Below, piece by piece: positions 26,901-34,777 of a DNA stretch of 64,000 nucleotides. This DNA is from Chloroflexota bacterium (GTDB taxonomy: Bacteria > Chloroflexota > Anaerolineae > Anaerolineales > Villigracilaceae): NCBI GenBank assembly GCA_016213105.1, contig JACRBN010000001.1:124001-188000 (forward strand), written 5' to 3'. The notes beneath the pieces were generated by a model. The model had not been told where the DNA came from. It was given only the letters and a program-made list of their open reading frames with translations, and did no database searches. How positions within the stretch are numbered: position 1 is the first letter of the stretch; the number at the start of each line of letters is the position of its first letter. The position numbers were made by a program, and so were the translations under genes.

Positions 26901-27145
26901 CCGTCACCCGTGAACAGATGGCCGTCTTCCTGCTGGTCGCCAAGCATGGGACGGGTTACACCCCGCCCGCCGCGAGCGGTGTTTTTGCAGACGTGCCCGC
27001 CGATTATCCCTTTGCCCCCTGGATCGAGGCCCTGGCCGCCGAGGGCATCACCGGCGGCTGCGGCGGCGGCAACTTCTGTCCAAATGGCACCGTCACCCGC
27101 GCGCAGATGGCGGTATTCCTCGTCACGGCTTTCAACCTGCCGTAA
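23939..27145 (+). CDS. SLH-anchored surface protein with two beta-helix domains (CSLREA-like)
   Basis: A 1068-residue exported protein. A signal peptide (cleavage near TPASA) is followed by a first beta-helix (about 30-420), then a second region opening with a CSLREA-like motif (CSDANCTLREALNAANANSD, about 440) and many LTNVTFSxNxxGxGGGMYN turns (to about 870), and three SLH repeats (about 884-1068). The SLH-coding part is nearly identical over several hundred bases to that of the gene at 17832 and includes the same terminator, so the 3' ends have been copied. CAGGAGAA precedes the ATG. The upstream gap has an ATCATT direct repeat near a TATACA box. Confidence 0.9.
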   Translation: MKHRFLNFWSVVPILLALTFSAANLTPASAAATIIVSNANDSGAGSLRQAIADAGEGDTITFAGDYAIQLASELTIGSDLTIDGSGHSISVSGDTTGDGAGDVRVFYVNTGVFFNLNNLTVTKGQAIGNFGGGLYNNNGTVTITNSTFSGNSADQGSSIYNDNGTVNVTTSTFSGNSAVFGAGLFNKSGGVMTVTNSTLSDNSASVGGGIFNYGALTVDNSTFTGNSAIDAGGGGIVNTGTLDVTNSTFSGNTAKGGGGIYNTGTANVANSTFSENSTTIIGGGGIFSTGTLTALNTTFSGNNTDTTGGGIYSSGSATVKNTLVVKGTAGDNCFGTLDGTANAADDGSCGASFANTPNLHLGTLGNYGGPTQTIPLLIFSDAINMGDNATCSAASVNGKDQRGKARDAACDMGAYEFEFSQAGPTFTVTTAADYDDNACSDANCTLREALNAANANSDANTITFAANYTITLGNQLPAVTTAIVINGNGLANTIVQASDCNPVTLPNNCTPAAYRVFEVSAAGDLTLDGLTVQNGACSGLCSTSGSRGGGVYNAGTMTISNVAFSQNSANNNGGGMYNAIGSNATLTNVTFSANLGAGPYGGGGMANSGSNPILTNVTFSDNFAGGLVNGTTYDGLGGGMFNYGSSPQLTNVIFSQNSTNTFGYGGGMYNENNSSPTLTNVTFSDNWAGAGGGMYNSNSSSPALTDVLFSANSTLSRGGGMYNENNSNPTLTNVTFSGNTAGPQGGGMYNNSNPTLMNVTFSGNSAASGGGMFNGSGVPTLTNTIIANSASGGDCSGTLNAASTYNLIEGSSCGLTDGVNGNIVGQDPMLDILADNSGFTQTHALLAGSPATDSGTNTGCPATDQRGLTRPQGSHCDIGAYEYKYSTFADVPLTYWANSFIERLYNNGITGGCSASPLMYCPDSTVTRAQMAVFLLVAEHGTGYTPPDAVGIFNDVPASNGFAKWIEQLAAEGITGGCGGGNYCPNTPVTREQMAVFLLVAKHGTGYTPPAASGVFADVPADYPFAPWIEALAAEGITGGCGGGNFCPNGTVTRAQMAVFLVTAFNLP

Positions 27146-27161
27146 AATAACCGGCAACTCT

Positions 27162-27194
27162 AAAAAACGCTTCCAGCAACGGAAGCGTTTTTTG
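27162..27194 (+). terminator. Rho-independent terminator (copy of the one at 22285)
   Basis: A 13-bp stem (27162-27174 with 27181-27193) with the same AGCAAC loop as at 22298-22303. Confidence 0.93.
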
Positions 27195-27368
27195 TTTCCG
27201 CCAGGGCGGTGTGCAGTGCCGTCTCTTCTGTGTAAGATGAGCCATTAAAATTTTCTGGATGGGGAAATTAATTGGATCGCTCCGTCGAACTGGATATGCC
27301 TTTCGGACAGTGTCAGCTTTCAGCGTCGTGTGATGCGCTGAACGGCTGTACATCCCGCTATTTTCGCT

Positions 27369-27411
27369 TGTCACAAAATGTCACTTTTGATCACGACCTT
27401 GCTTGTAAGAT
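27369..27411 (+). promoter_or_regulatory. TGTCAC-type promoter, site 1
   Basis: TGTCAC at 27369 and 27379 (10-bp period; AAAA between) is followed by 21 nt and TAAGAT at 27406-27411. A degenerate third unit, GATCAC, sits at 27389. Exactly the same spacing is found at 46047 and 46902. The ATG at 27418 lies 6 nt after the -10 box, so the transcript is predicted to be leaderless. Confidence 0.78.
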
Positions 27412-27417
27412 GGGCAT

Positions 27418-27654
27418 ATGAAACATGGCACTTTCCAGCGCTTGTTTATGATCAAGATGACTGAATTGGTCGAGGTGACAGAAACCATCACGGTTTTGAT
27501 CGAGAATGATCTTTCAAATGGGATCAAAAATGATGTCTGTTCTGACCTTAACTTTGCCTGCCTGCCTTGTGCTGCCTACCGGTTTTGGCGACAGCAGCGC
27601 GGTGCCAAAGTGATCGAAACTGCGGAGGTGATTAAACCATCACATTTTTTATAA
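27418..27654 (+). CDS. Small protein, VEVTET family, upstream of an SLH gene
   Basis: A 78-residue protein. Residues 12-28 (IKMTELVEVTETITVLIE) match TLTETVEVTETLTILVE of the small protein at 46952, and both genes have the same TGTCAC promoter and are followed by an SLH gene. No signal peptide or membrane helix is present; the C-terminal part carries CLPCAAYRFWRQQR, unlike the other copy. It ends 71 bp before the SLH gene at 27726, so the two are probably one operon. Function is unknown; a shared regulatory or chaperone-like role for the exported partner is only a guess. Confidence 0.68.
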   Translation: MKHGTFQRLFMIKMTELVEVTETITVLIENDLSNGIKNDVCSDLNFACLPCAAYRFWRQQRGAKVIETAEVIKPSHFL

Positions 27655-27725
27655 GCGTAACCCACTCCAATGCATAACCTAAATTCCATATGATAGAGGA
27701 GCGAACCTCCTCAAGGAGAAAGATA

Positions 27726-29996
27726 ATGAAAAGAAAAATTCTGTCTTTTATTTTGAGCCTGACCCTGTTATTAGCGTTCGTCGGTACACATCCAGTTCTC
27801 GCAGATAGCGCGGTGGTGGGCACAGGCTCACCTGCCAGTTGCACAGAGGCCGCGCTCAACGCCGCCCTGGCGAAGCTTTACCCCGGCGCAACCGCACCCG
27901 GCGGAGTGCTGAGCTTTAATTGCGGCGCCAATCCCCACACGATTGTTGTGACTGGAGAAAAACTTCTGTATGATGGCACCGTGGTGGATGGCGGCGGCTT
28001 GATCACGCTCTCGGGCGGCAACAGCACGCGCATTTTCTTTGTCACTCAACAGGCACGGGTTGAGCTGCATCACATAAAGTTGATCAATGGTTTCGCTGCC
28101 GGCGGCGGCGCAATCTTCGTGGAACCGAATTTCAGCGGCGATTACACCTATCTCACGCTCGATGATGTCGCGTTCAGCAATAACAATTCCACAACCTCTG
28201 GCGGGGCGATTGACGCAGAACATGCTTCCCTGAGCGTCACCAACAGTCATTTTACCGGAAACAGTTCAAACGGAGGCGGGGGGGCGATCAGTCTTAATGA
28301 AGGCATGTTGACCCTGATCGCCAGCGAAGTGCTGGGCAATACCAGCGAATTGGCAGGCGGCACTGGCGGTGGGCTGGATGTTTGGAATGCCACGCTGGAT
28401 ATCCAAACCACCACGTTGCGGAGCAACTCGGCTCTTGTAGCGGCTGGCGGGGCCATCTCCCTGCGTAATTGCAGCGGAACCATCGCCAGCAGCCTGATTG
28501 ATCAAAACACCGCATTTGATTTCGGCGGGGGCCTCTACCAGTCAAACGGCAGCGTTACATTAAGCCAGGTGACGATCACGAACAACACGGCGCCCCACGG
28601 CGGCGGCATTACCAATGACAACAGCACGCTTGTGCTCGATGGCGCGACGACCCTGACGGGCAACACGTCCAATACCGGCGGGGGCGTTTATAACTTCAAT
28701 GGACAGGTGACTGCGCAAAATGTCCAACTGCTGAATAACCAGGCGGCTTATGGCGGCGGGCTCTACAATCAAAATGGCACGCTTGCGCTGGCCGATGTCA
28801 CGCTGTCTGGAAATTCGGCGACATCGGGCGGCGGGGGCTTGTACAACAACGGAGTGACGACCCTGACGCGGGCGACACTTGCGTTGAATACCAGCGGGGA
28901 TGGGGGCGCGGTCTTCAACACCGATGCAGCGAACCTAACCCTGACCAATTCCACTCTTTCGGAGAATCAGGCTAACTTCGGCGGCGGTGTATTCAACACT
29001 GGGACGCTGTCCTTGACCAATGTCACCATCGCTAAAAATTCTGCGCTCGGTGGCGGCGGAGGCATATTGCACAATAGCGGCGCGGCAACGCACCTGGCAA
29101 TGGTCAACACTCTTTTTTCTGCCAATACAGCCTTTGACCCAAACAGCAATCAATGCCTGTTATATGAAGCTCCCGAAAGCCAGCTTTTTAGCCTGTGGCA
29201 GGGAGTGAGCTGCGGTTCAAGCACTGCGAATGGCAATCAGCCTAATACCGATATCTTGTTAGCGCCTCTTGGCTTTTCGAGCGTAGTTTTACCGACCGAG
29301 CTGACCATGACGCACGCATTACTGGCCCTCAGCCCGGCAAAGGATGCCGGCACCTGCGGCAGCGGCGCGCCAACCACGGATCAGCGCGGCGTAGCTCGAC
29401 CACAGGGGGCGGCCTGCGACATCGGTTCATATGAAGAAAAAGTCGCTATCTTTGTCGATGTGCCCACCACCTATTGGGCCAGCACCTTCATCGAACTCCT
29501 CTACAACAATGGCGTCACCGGCGGCTGTTCTGCCTCCCCGCTGATGTATTGTCCCGAAGCCAGCGTCACCCGCGCGCAAATGGCGGTCTTCCTGCTGGTC
29601 GCCGAGCATGGCACGGGCTACACCCCGCCCCCCGCAAGCGGCCTCTTCAACGATGTCCCCGCCAGCAACGGCTTCGCCAAATGGATCGAGCAACTGGCAG
29701 CCGAAGGCATCACCGGCGGCTGCGGCGGCGGAAACTATTGTCCCGACGCTCCGGTCACACGCGAGCAGATGGCCGTCTTCCTGATGGTCGCCAGGAATGG
29801 CAGCAGCTACACTCCGCCCGCCGCAAGCGGCGTCTTCGCCGACGTGCCCACCAATTATCCCTTCGCTCCCTGGATCGAGGCGCTGGCTGCCGAGGGCATC
29901 ACCGGAGGCTGCGGCGGCGGCAAATTCTGTCCCAAGGGAACCGTAACGCGCGCCGAAATGGCCGTCTTCCTGGTCACGACTTTCAACCTGCCGTAA
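27726..29996 (+). CDS. SLH-anchored beta-helix surface protein
   Basis: A 756-residue exported protein. The ATG at 27726 has AAGGAGAAA upstream and gives a clean signal peptide (MKRKILSFILSLTLLLAFVG, cleavage near VLA). An earlier in-frame ATG at 27690 would put 12 charged residues in front. A beta-helix region (about 30-560) with repeated GGG-xYN turns ends in TTDQRGVARPQGAACDIGSYE; three SLH repeats follow (about 571-756). The N-terminal SAVVGTGSPASCTEAALNAAL resembles the start of the protein at 47273; both also follow a VEVTET small gene, so these are paired paralogous modules. Confidence 0.9.
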   Translation: MKRKILSFILSLTLLLAFVGTHPVLADSAVVGTGSPASCTEAALNAALAKLYPGATAPGGVLSFNCGANPHTIVVTGEKLLYDGTVVDGGGLITLSGGNSTRIFFVTQQARVELHHIKLINGFAAGGGAIFVEPNFSGDYTYLTLDDVAFSNNNSTTSGGAIDAEHASLSVTNSHFTGNSSNGGGGAISLNEGMLTLIASEVLGNTSELAGGTGGGLDVWNATLDIQTTTLRSNSALVAAGGAISLRNCSGTIASSLIDQNTAFDFGGGLYQSNGSVTLSQVTITNNTAPHGGGITNDNSTLVLDGATTLTGNTSNTGGGVYNFNGQVTAQNVQLLNNQAAYGGGLYNQNGTLALADVTLSGNSATSGGGGLYNNGVTTLTRATLALNTSGDGGAVFNTDAANLTLTNSTLSENQANFGGGVFNTGTLSLTNVTIAKNSALGGGGGILHNSGAATHLAMVNTLFSANTAFDPNSNQCLLYEAPESQLFSLWQGVSCGSSTANGNQPNTDILLAPLGFSSVVLPTELTMTHALLALSPAKDAGTCGSGAPTTDQRGVARPQGAACDIGSYEEKVAIFVDVPTTYWASTFIELLYNNGVTGGCSASPLMYCPEASVTRAQMAVFLLVAEHGTGYTPPPASGLFNDVPASNGFAKWIEQLAAEGITGGCGGGNYCPDAPVTREQMAVFLMVARNGSSYTPPAASGVFADVPTNYPFAPWIEALAAEGITGGCGGGKFCPKGTVTRAEMAVFLVTTFNLP

Positions 29997-30011
29997 CACC
30001 TCCCGCACACA

Positions 30012-30039
30012 AAACGCCGCCCAAACGGGCGGCGTTTTT
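30012..30039 (+). terminator. Rho-independent terminator
   Basis: An 11-bp GC-rich stem (30012-30022 with 30027-30037), AAAC loop and T-run. Confidence 0.93.
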
Positions 30040-30097
30040 CATTCCCAAATATCATCACACCCAAATGCCGTATAATCAAACCAGGATTCAAGGGCAC

Positions 30098-32491
30098 ATG
30101 GCATCCCCACTCGTCGACACACCCGAACACCCTGCCTGGCAGGTTCACCTGCTCGGCGGCTTGAGGATTCTGCGCGGCGGTCTGCCTGTGGCGTCCCCGC
30201 CCTTCCGCGCGCAGGCCCTGCTGGCCTGGCTGTTGCTGCATCCTACGCCGCAGAAAAGGGAAGGGATCGCGGGCGGACTCTTCCCTGACTCGCCTGGCGA
30301 GGCGGCCAAGGCCCGCATCAGCGATTGCCTGTGGCTGGTGCGCAAACACCTGCCCGGCTTCCCGCTCTGCGCCACGCCCGGCGAGATCGGCTTCGACGCA
30401 ACACAGGTCCAGCTCGATGTGGACGAGTTCCGCCGCCTGGCCCGACAGGGCGATCCCGCCAGCCTGGCCTGCGCCATCGACCTGTATCGCGGCGACCTGC
30501 TGCCCGAGCAGGATCTCGACTGGCTGCTGCTGGAACGCGAGAATCTATATCTGGCCTACGTGCGCGCCCTGCAAACCCTGGGCACCCACCTCCTGCAAAA
30601 CGGGGAACCCAGGCAGGCTGTCCCACTGCTCGAAAAACTGAATCAAATCGAACCCTTCGACGAGTACCACCTGCGCGGATTGCTGCGCGCCCACCAAACC
30701 AGCGGCGGACGCGGCGCGGCGCTGGCGGCCTTCGACCGCTTCCGTATCCACCTCAAGGAAGAGATGGGACTCGACCCCGAGCCTGCCACGCTGGAACTCG
30801 TGCAGGCCATCCGCGCGCAGGCAGCCCCGCCTCCCCCCTCCCACGCGGACTTGAGCCTGCCCACGTCTCTACGCGACCTCTTCCAACGCGGACAGGCCTC
30901 CCTCTGGCGCGGCGACTTCCGCAGCCTGCAAGCCTGCATCGAGTCGCTGCGCAAAAAATCGGCGGGCATCGAAGCCGATGGTCTGGAGGCGGCCTCGGCC
31001 ATACTGCGCGGCGACTTCGCCTGCGCAAAGAAGATTCTCGCCAGGCATGTTCCTCCGCCAATGCTGATCCATGTTCAGCAGATCCATCTTTCTGTCGAAC
31101 TTCGGGAATTCTCCCACGTGGTGGAGCGCTGCAAAGCTGCCATCCTCGAAGCCCATCGCCAAAAGGACCTGGGCACTGAACTGCTCCTGCTGGCCGACCA
31201 GGGCTCCGCCTGCCAGCGCACAGGCCAGCCGCTCGAAGCCATGCGCTGCGCCAACCAGGTCATCACCCAGGCCGAGAAGGAAAACCTGCCGTATTTCATG
31301 GCGCGGGGGCTGCTGCTCAAAGGTATTCTGCAGATCAGCCAGGGATTTGAGCGTGACGCCCTGGAGACCTTCCATCATGCCGCAACCTACGCCGGCGAAC
31401 ACGGGTTCCTGCCCCTGCTCTCGCGCGTGGAGGGCAAGCTGGGTATCGCCTATCAACAGGCGGGGAAGTACCGTTTGTCCATTCAGCATCACGAGCGCGC
31501 CCTGCAGATCGCCCGCGACCTGAACATGAAACGCGACGAGGCTGAGACGCTGCACAACTTGGCCGTCGCCCTGGCCTCGCTGGGACGCAACGACGAGAGC
31601 ATCCACTACATTCGCCAGGGACGCGACCTGTTCGCCACGTTGAACGATGAGCAGGGCATGGCGCGCAACACCTACCACCTGGCCTTTGGGCTGGCCCTGG
31701 CCGAAGGCACCGACCTCGGCGAGGCTTTATCGCTGGGTCATCAAGCGCTGGAAATTTTCGAGAAACACCAGTCGCAGGGCTGGATGGCCTCGGTGTACGC
31801 GATGCTCGGCTACATCCACTGGCTGAGGAGCGAGCCTGACGCCGCCATCGCCATGTGCGGGCAGGCCCTCCCGATCTACCAACAGCTCGAAGAAGCCGAT
31901 TTCATCCCCGAACTCTATGGCTATATCGGATTGGCTCATTTGCAAAAAGGCGACCCGCAGCAGGCGCTCACCTTCACCACCGCCGCGATGGACGAGATGA
32001 TGCGCAGCGAACTGTACGACATCGCCTCCGAGATCTACTATGCCCACGCCTCGGCCCTCGACTCGCTGGGCCGCCAGGACGAAGCCGAAGACTACTTCCA
32101 GCGCGGCTACAAAAACCTGCTGAACTATGCGGCCGAGATCGAAGACCCCGAGGCGCTGGATGCCTACTTCCGCCGCGACCCAACCGTCCGCCGCCTGATG
32201 GAACAAGTCTACGCCCGCGGCCTGGCCCCGCGCCCACGGGTGGAGACGCGCCTCGTCCCGGCCCCTGGCAGGCCCTCCGTGCCCATATCCCTGACCGTGG
32301 ATGCGGGCGCCGCCGACGTGGCCCTCAAGAATGCAGCAGGCGCCGTCCAGTTGCGCCGTGCCCGCCTGCTGCGCATCCTGCGCGAAGCCCGCGCCCAGGG
32401 CAGGGACCCCTCCCTCGCGCAGATCGCGGAGATGATGAACGTCAGCCTGCGCACCCTCCAGCGCGACGTGGGCCGTTTGGAAGAATCGTAG
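30098..32491 (+). CDS. BTAD (SARP-like) regulator with TPRs and an additional C-terminal HTH
   Basis: A 797-residue protein. Residues 10-95 form an OmpR-like winged helix (VHLLGGLRILRGGLPV...ALLAWLLLHPTPQKREGIAGGLFP), residues 100-245 the bacterial transcriptional activation domain (CAIDLYRGDLLPEQDLDWLLLERE...EEMGLDPEPATLELV), and residues 270-690 a TPR-rich array. Residues 750-797 add a second HTH (LAQIAEMMNVSLRTLQRDVGRLEES). No ATPase domain is present. TATAAT at 30071-30076 lies between two candidate ATGs, so the ATG at 30098 is preferred. Just downstream, at 32551, lies a SARP-type direct repeat, the likely target. Confidence 0.88.
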   Translation: MASPLVDTPEHPAWQVHLLGGLRILRGGLPVASPPFRAQALLAWLLLHPTPQKREGIAGGLFPDSPGEAAKARISDCLWLVRKHLPGFPLCATPGEIGFDATQVQLDVDEFRRLARQGDPASLACAIDLYRGDLLPEQDLDWLLLERENLYLAYVRALQTLGTHLLQNGEPRQAVPLLEKLNQIEPFDEYHLRGLLRAHQTSGGRGAALAAFDRFRIHLKEEMGLDPEPATLELVQAIRAQAAPPPPSHADLSLPTSLRDLFQRGQASLWRGDFRSLQACIESLRKKSAGIEADGLEAASAILRGDFACAKKILARHVPPPMLIHVQQIHLSVELREFSHVVERCKAAILEAHRQKDLGTELLLLADQGSACQRTGQPLEAMRCANQVITQAEKENLPYFMARGLLLKGILQISQGFERDALETFHHAATYAGEHGFLPLLSRVEGKLGIAYQQAGKYRLSIQHHERALQIARDLNMKRDEAETLHNLAVALASLGRNDESIHYIRQGRDLFATLNDEQGMARNTYHLAFGLALAEGTDLGEALSLGHQALEIFEKHQSQGWMASVYAMLGYIHWLRSEPDAAIAMCGQALPIYQQLEEADFIPELYGYIGLAHLQKGDPQQALTFTTAAMDEMMRSELYDIASEIYYAHASALDSLGRQDEAEDYFQRGYKNLLNYAAEIEDPEALDAYFRRDPTVRRLMEQVYARGLAPRPRVETRLVPAPGRPSVPISLTVDAGAADVALKNAAGAVQLRRARLLRILREARAQGRDPSLAQIAEMMNVSLRTLQRDVGRLEES

Positions 32492-32550
32492 CGCAAACTC
32501 GGAGCGCAGCAGGATGGCAGCTTGCGTTCCGATTGTTTTAACGACAAACC

Positions 32551-32583
32551 CGCGAGAGTCACGCGAGAGCGACTGGGTATAGT
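32551..32583 (+). promoter_or_regulatory. SARP-type promoter: CGCGAGAG direct repeat
   Basis: CGCGAGAG at 32551-32558 and 32562-32569 has an 11-bp period. Eight base pairs separate the second copy from TATAGT at 32578-32583. This is the published layout of Streptomyces SARP targets (heptamers 11 bp apart, 8 bp before the -10). The ATG at 32590 is 6 nt after the -10, predicting a leaderless mRNA. The BTAD gene ends 59 bp upstream. Confidence 0.78.
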
Positions 32584-32589
32584 GGGGAC

Positions 32590-32808
32590 ATGATGAGCGA
32601 CCCGATTTCCTTTCACTTCAGTTTTATCGTCCGCTGCTGGCGGGATTCGAATGGCGTGCTGCGCGGCTCGGTCATGGATGCGCTCACCCAGCGTTCGTAT
32701 CCCTTCATCAATGGGGAGGAAATGACCGCCCGCATCGAAAGCCTGACCCAGGAACCTCCACAGGATTCCACCCATCTCCCGCTTCCGCAAGGAACGTCCC
32801 ATGCGTGA
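32590..32808 (+). CDS. Small protein, RLW/RGSV family, heading a small-gene cluster
   Basis: A 72-residue protein (ATGATG start; first ATG taken because it sits 6 nt after the -10 box). FSFIVRCWRDSNGVLRGSVMDALTQRSYPF corresponds to LFVVRLWSET...LRGSVEHVPSGQKFYF in the small proteins at 49699, 52430 and 58747 and, more weakly, to the one at 40596. No signal peptide or membrane helix. The 3' end overlaps the next gene by 8 bp, so a translationally coupled cluster follows. It is driven by the CGCGAGAG repeat. Function unknown. Confidence 0.68.
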   Translation: MMSDPISFHFSFIVRCWRDSNGVLRGSVMDALTQRSYPFINGEEMTARIESLTQEPPQDSTHLPLPQGTSHA

Positions 32809-32950
32809 GATGACCGGTATCGCCGCGGAACGCGCCCCCTCCAAACTGGATCGCTTCAGGCAGGTTGCCATGCTTCTGCTGGTCTTTGTCATGCCGCTGT
32901 GCTTCATCGAAATCGGTGTGATCGCCTATATTCCTGTATTCCTCGACTAA
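32801..32950 (+). CDS. 49-residue single-pass membrane peptide
   Basis: The ATG at 32801 overlaps the previous gene by 8 bp and has AAGGAAC 5 bp upstream. The frame encodes 49 residues: a charged N-terminus (MREMTGIAAERAPSKLDRFR) and one hydrophobic helix (VAMLLLVFVMPLCFIEIGVIAYI) ending in FLD. It is probably an inner-membrane peptide with its N-terminus in the cytoplasm. The next gene, a lipoprotein, starts 15 bp later. No family is recognised; the overlap and ribosome site are the main support. Confidence 0.55.
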   Translation: MREMTGIAAERAPSKLDRFRQVAMLLLVFVMPLCFIEIGVIAYIPVFLD

Positions 32951-32965
32951 CCCAAGGAGCCCCCC

Positions 32966-33664
32966 ATGAAATCACGCAAGTTTTTCTTCCCCATCCTGGT
33001 CGCAGCCCTGGCGCTTCTGCTCTCGGCCTGCAAAGTCAACTTCATCACCGAGATCGGCAGCAACGGCTCGGGCAAATACGTGCAGGAGATCGGCTTCCAG
33101 GGCGATGAAGCCTCGATGGCCGGGCTGAGCAGCGCCGGCGAGGATTTCTGCGCAGGCCAAAACGAAAATACCCCGCCCGGTACCAGCATCCGCCAGGAGA
33201 CCCGCAACGAGACCGAGACCTGGTGCATCTACGAAACGCCCTTCGCTTCCCTGGAGGAATTGAAGGCCATCTACGGCACCACCGATACGGTCGTCAACGA
33301 CATCTCGCTGGCGAACGGCCAGATGACCTACGACATCACCCTCGACCTGAGCGGCGACAGCAACGCCCCGACTGGCGCAGAGATGTACTGGATCGTGACC
33401 ATGCCCGGGAGCCTGGTCGAGCACAACTCCACCCTGCAGGATGGCAACACCCTGAGCTGGCAATTGCTGCTGGGCCAGCCCAACAGCATCCGCGCGGTGA
33501 GCAAGGTCGGTTTCCTGAGCGGCAACGCCATCTGGTACGTCGTGGGCGGCGGCGCCTTCCTCGGGTTCTGCTGCGTGGGCCTGCTGGTCGTCGGCGGCGG
33601 AGTCTTCTTCCTCGTCCGCCGCAACAAGAAAGCCTCCCCCGCCGAGCCCCCCACGGCCAACTGA
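32966..33664 (+). CDS. Putative lipoprotein with C-terminal membrane helix (LppM-like)
   Basis: A 232-residue protein. The N-terminus (MKSRKFFFPILVAALALLLSAC) ends in a lipobox, so Cys22 is probably acylated. The body (about 25-190; KVNFITEIGSNGSGKYVQEIGF) resembles the LppM-type domain, and a glycine-rich helix near residues 195-220 is followed by RRNKK, giving a second membrane anchor with a short cytoplasmic tail. CAAGGAG lies 8 bp upstream. It belongs to the cluster headed by the small gene at 32590. The LppM resemblance is weak evidence of function. Confidence 0.72.
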   Translation: MKSRKFFFPILVAALALLLSACKVNFITEIGSNGSGKYVQEIGFQGDEASMAGLSSAGEDFCAGQNENTPPGTSIRQETRNETETWCIYETPFASLEELKAIYGTTDTVVNDISLANGQMTYDITLDLSGDSNAPTGAEMYWIVTMPGSLVEHNSTLQDGNTLSWQLLLGQPNSIRAVSKVGFLSGNAIWYVVGGGAFLGFCCVGLLVVGGGVFFLVRRNKKASPAEPPTAN

Positions 33665-33706
33665 CTATTTGACCATCCGGCTATTTGACTCTTTGGCTAT
33701 CAGACC

Positions 33707-34357
33707 ATGACCGACATCCTGCTCAACCTCATCGTCCTGGCCGTTTTGGCCGTGATTGGCGGCGCGGTCTTCCTGCTTGTGCGCCGCAACCAGGCGGCAG
33801 AGGAACAGAAACTCGTCCAAATGGCCACGCAACGCGGCTGGACTTATGAACCCATCCGCGAACCGCTGGCCTGGGGATTGCACATCCGAGCGCCAGGCTG
33901 GACGCTGGAATCCCTCTCGCGCTCCAGCGGGCAGGAGGCGGCGCCCGGTTCGAGCAATATCTCCATGTCCACCACCTGGCAGGCGGGCGCGGCAGGCAGT
34001 CCCCTGCTGGTCGGGCCGCGCACCTCGCAGGTCGACCTGGGCGGCTTCGGCGACATGCTCACCCGACAGATGCTGGAGTTGGCGCTCGGCGCCGAAGCGG
34101 AGGGCCTGTCCGAGGTCCGCGTGGGGGGCGGGGACTTCCATAAGCGCTACATGCTCTGGGCGCAGAGTCCCTTCGAAGCGGCGGAAGTCGTCACGCCGGC
34201 GGTCCAAGCTGCCCTGCTGGCCTGGAAGGGCGCCGCCCCCGTCATCACGCGGACATCGAACGGTCTAACCATCGAACTGCGCGGCGTGCGCGCTAGGCAG
34301 GCGGACGAGGTCGACGCCATCGTCGCACTGGGCGAAACGCTCTTGCGTTCGAACTAA
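33707..34357 (+). CDS. Membrane-anchored protein of unknown function
   Basis: A 216-residue protein with one N-terminal membrane helix (LLNLIVLAVLAVIGGAVFLLV) followed by RRN and a soluble cytoplasmic region. The RRN after the helix is reminiscent of the end of the preceding lipoprotein (LVRRNKK). The soluble part has no motif I recognise (QMATQRGWTYEPIREPL, VRVGGGDFHKRYMLW). It begins 42 bp after that lipoprotein on the same strand and is probably co-transcribed. Confidence 0.72.
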   Translation: MTDILLNLIVLAVLAVIGGAVFLLVRRNQAAEEQKLVQMATQRGWTYEPIREPLAWGLHIRAPGWTLESLSRSSGQEAAPGSSNISMSTTWQAGAAGSPLLVGPRTSQVDLGGFGDMLTRQMLELALGAEAEGLSEVRVGGGDFHKRYMLWAQSPFEAAEVVTPAVQAALLAWKGAAPVITRTSNGLTIELRGVRARQADEVDAIVALGETLLRSN

Positions 34358-34383
34358 TCAGCAAAAGGAGGATCAACCCTGTC

Positions 34384-34570
34384 TACACCCCGCCCACTGC
34401 GACCGGCATATTCAGCGACGTACGCTGACAATCCCTTCGCTCCCTGGATCGGGGCCCTGGCCGCCGAAGGCATCACCGGCGGCTGCGGCGGTGGCAACTT
34501 CTGCCCCAAGGGAACCGTCACACGCGCCCAGATGGCGGTATTCCTGGTCACGGCATTCAATTTACCGTAA
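34384..34570 (+). pseudogene. Frameshifted remnant of an SLH-protein gene (last SLH repeat only)
   Basis: Bases from 34384 read YTPPTATGIFSDV and then stop; after a shift of frame the rest reads [19 protein letters not shown]...TAFNLP and ends with TAA, exactly the third SLH repeat of neighbouring surface proteins. The break lies at about 34420, where about two bases are missing compared with intact copies. A strong AAAGGAGG at 34364-34371 immediately precedes it, as if the ribosome site of a lost surface-protein gene has been joined to its tail by deletion. A terminator follows. Confidence 0.85.
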
Positions 34571-34580
34571 GCCAAAGTCA

Positions 34581-34614
34581 AAAACATCCCCATCCGCCCG
34601 GGTGGGGACGTTTT
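34581..34614 (+). terminator. Rho-independent terminator after the SLH remnant
   Basis: A 12-bp stem with one mismatch (34581-34592 with 34603-34614), ending in four T. Confidence 0.75.
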
Positions 34615-34777
34615 GAGTCCCCGCGGTCCCTTGCATCTGGGGCGATGGCCGAGACAAGGCGGGGCAATTTTTTTCTGATAGCCGCAGAAAAACTCACGTG
34701 TCCGATGGACAAAGTTCGGATTGACAGGTCAAAATCCAGACGATGTTTTAGAAAACGATACCCGGATGGAACCAGCG

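Noticed and set aside
27233-27238. Another TAAGAT upstream of 27418
   Set aside because: No TGTCAC repeat lies at the required distance and no start codon follows closely.
27369-27405. TGTCACA as the -35 of an ECF41-type sigma promoter
   Set aside because: The expected CGTC box at 16 nt is absent in all three copies, whereas TAAGAT at a fixed distance is always present.
29474-30097. Open frame running into the BTAD gene from the end of the previous SLH gene
   Set aside because: It overlaps the SLH coding region and a terminator, and reads as arginine-rich out-of-frame translation. The BTAD domain begins naturally at 30098.
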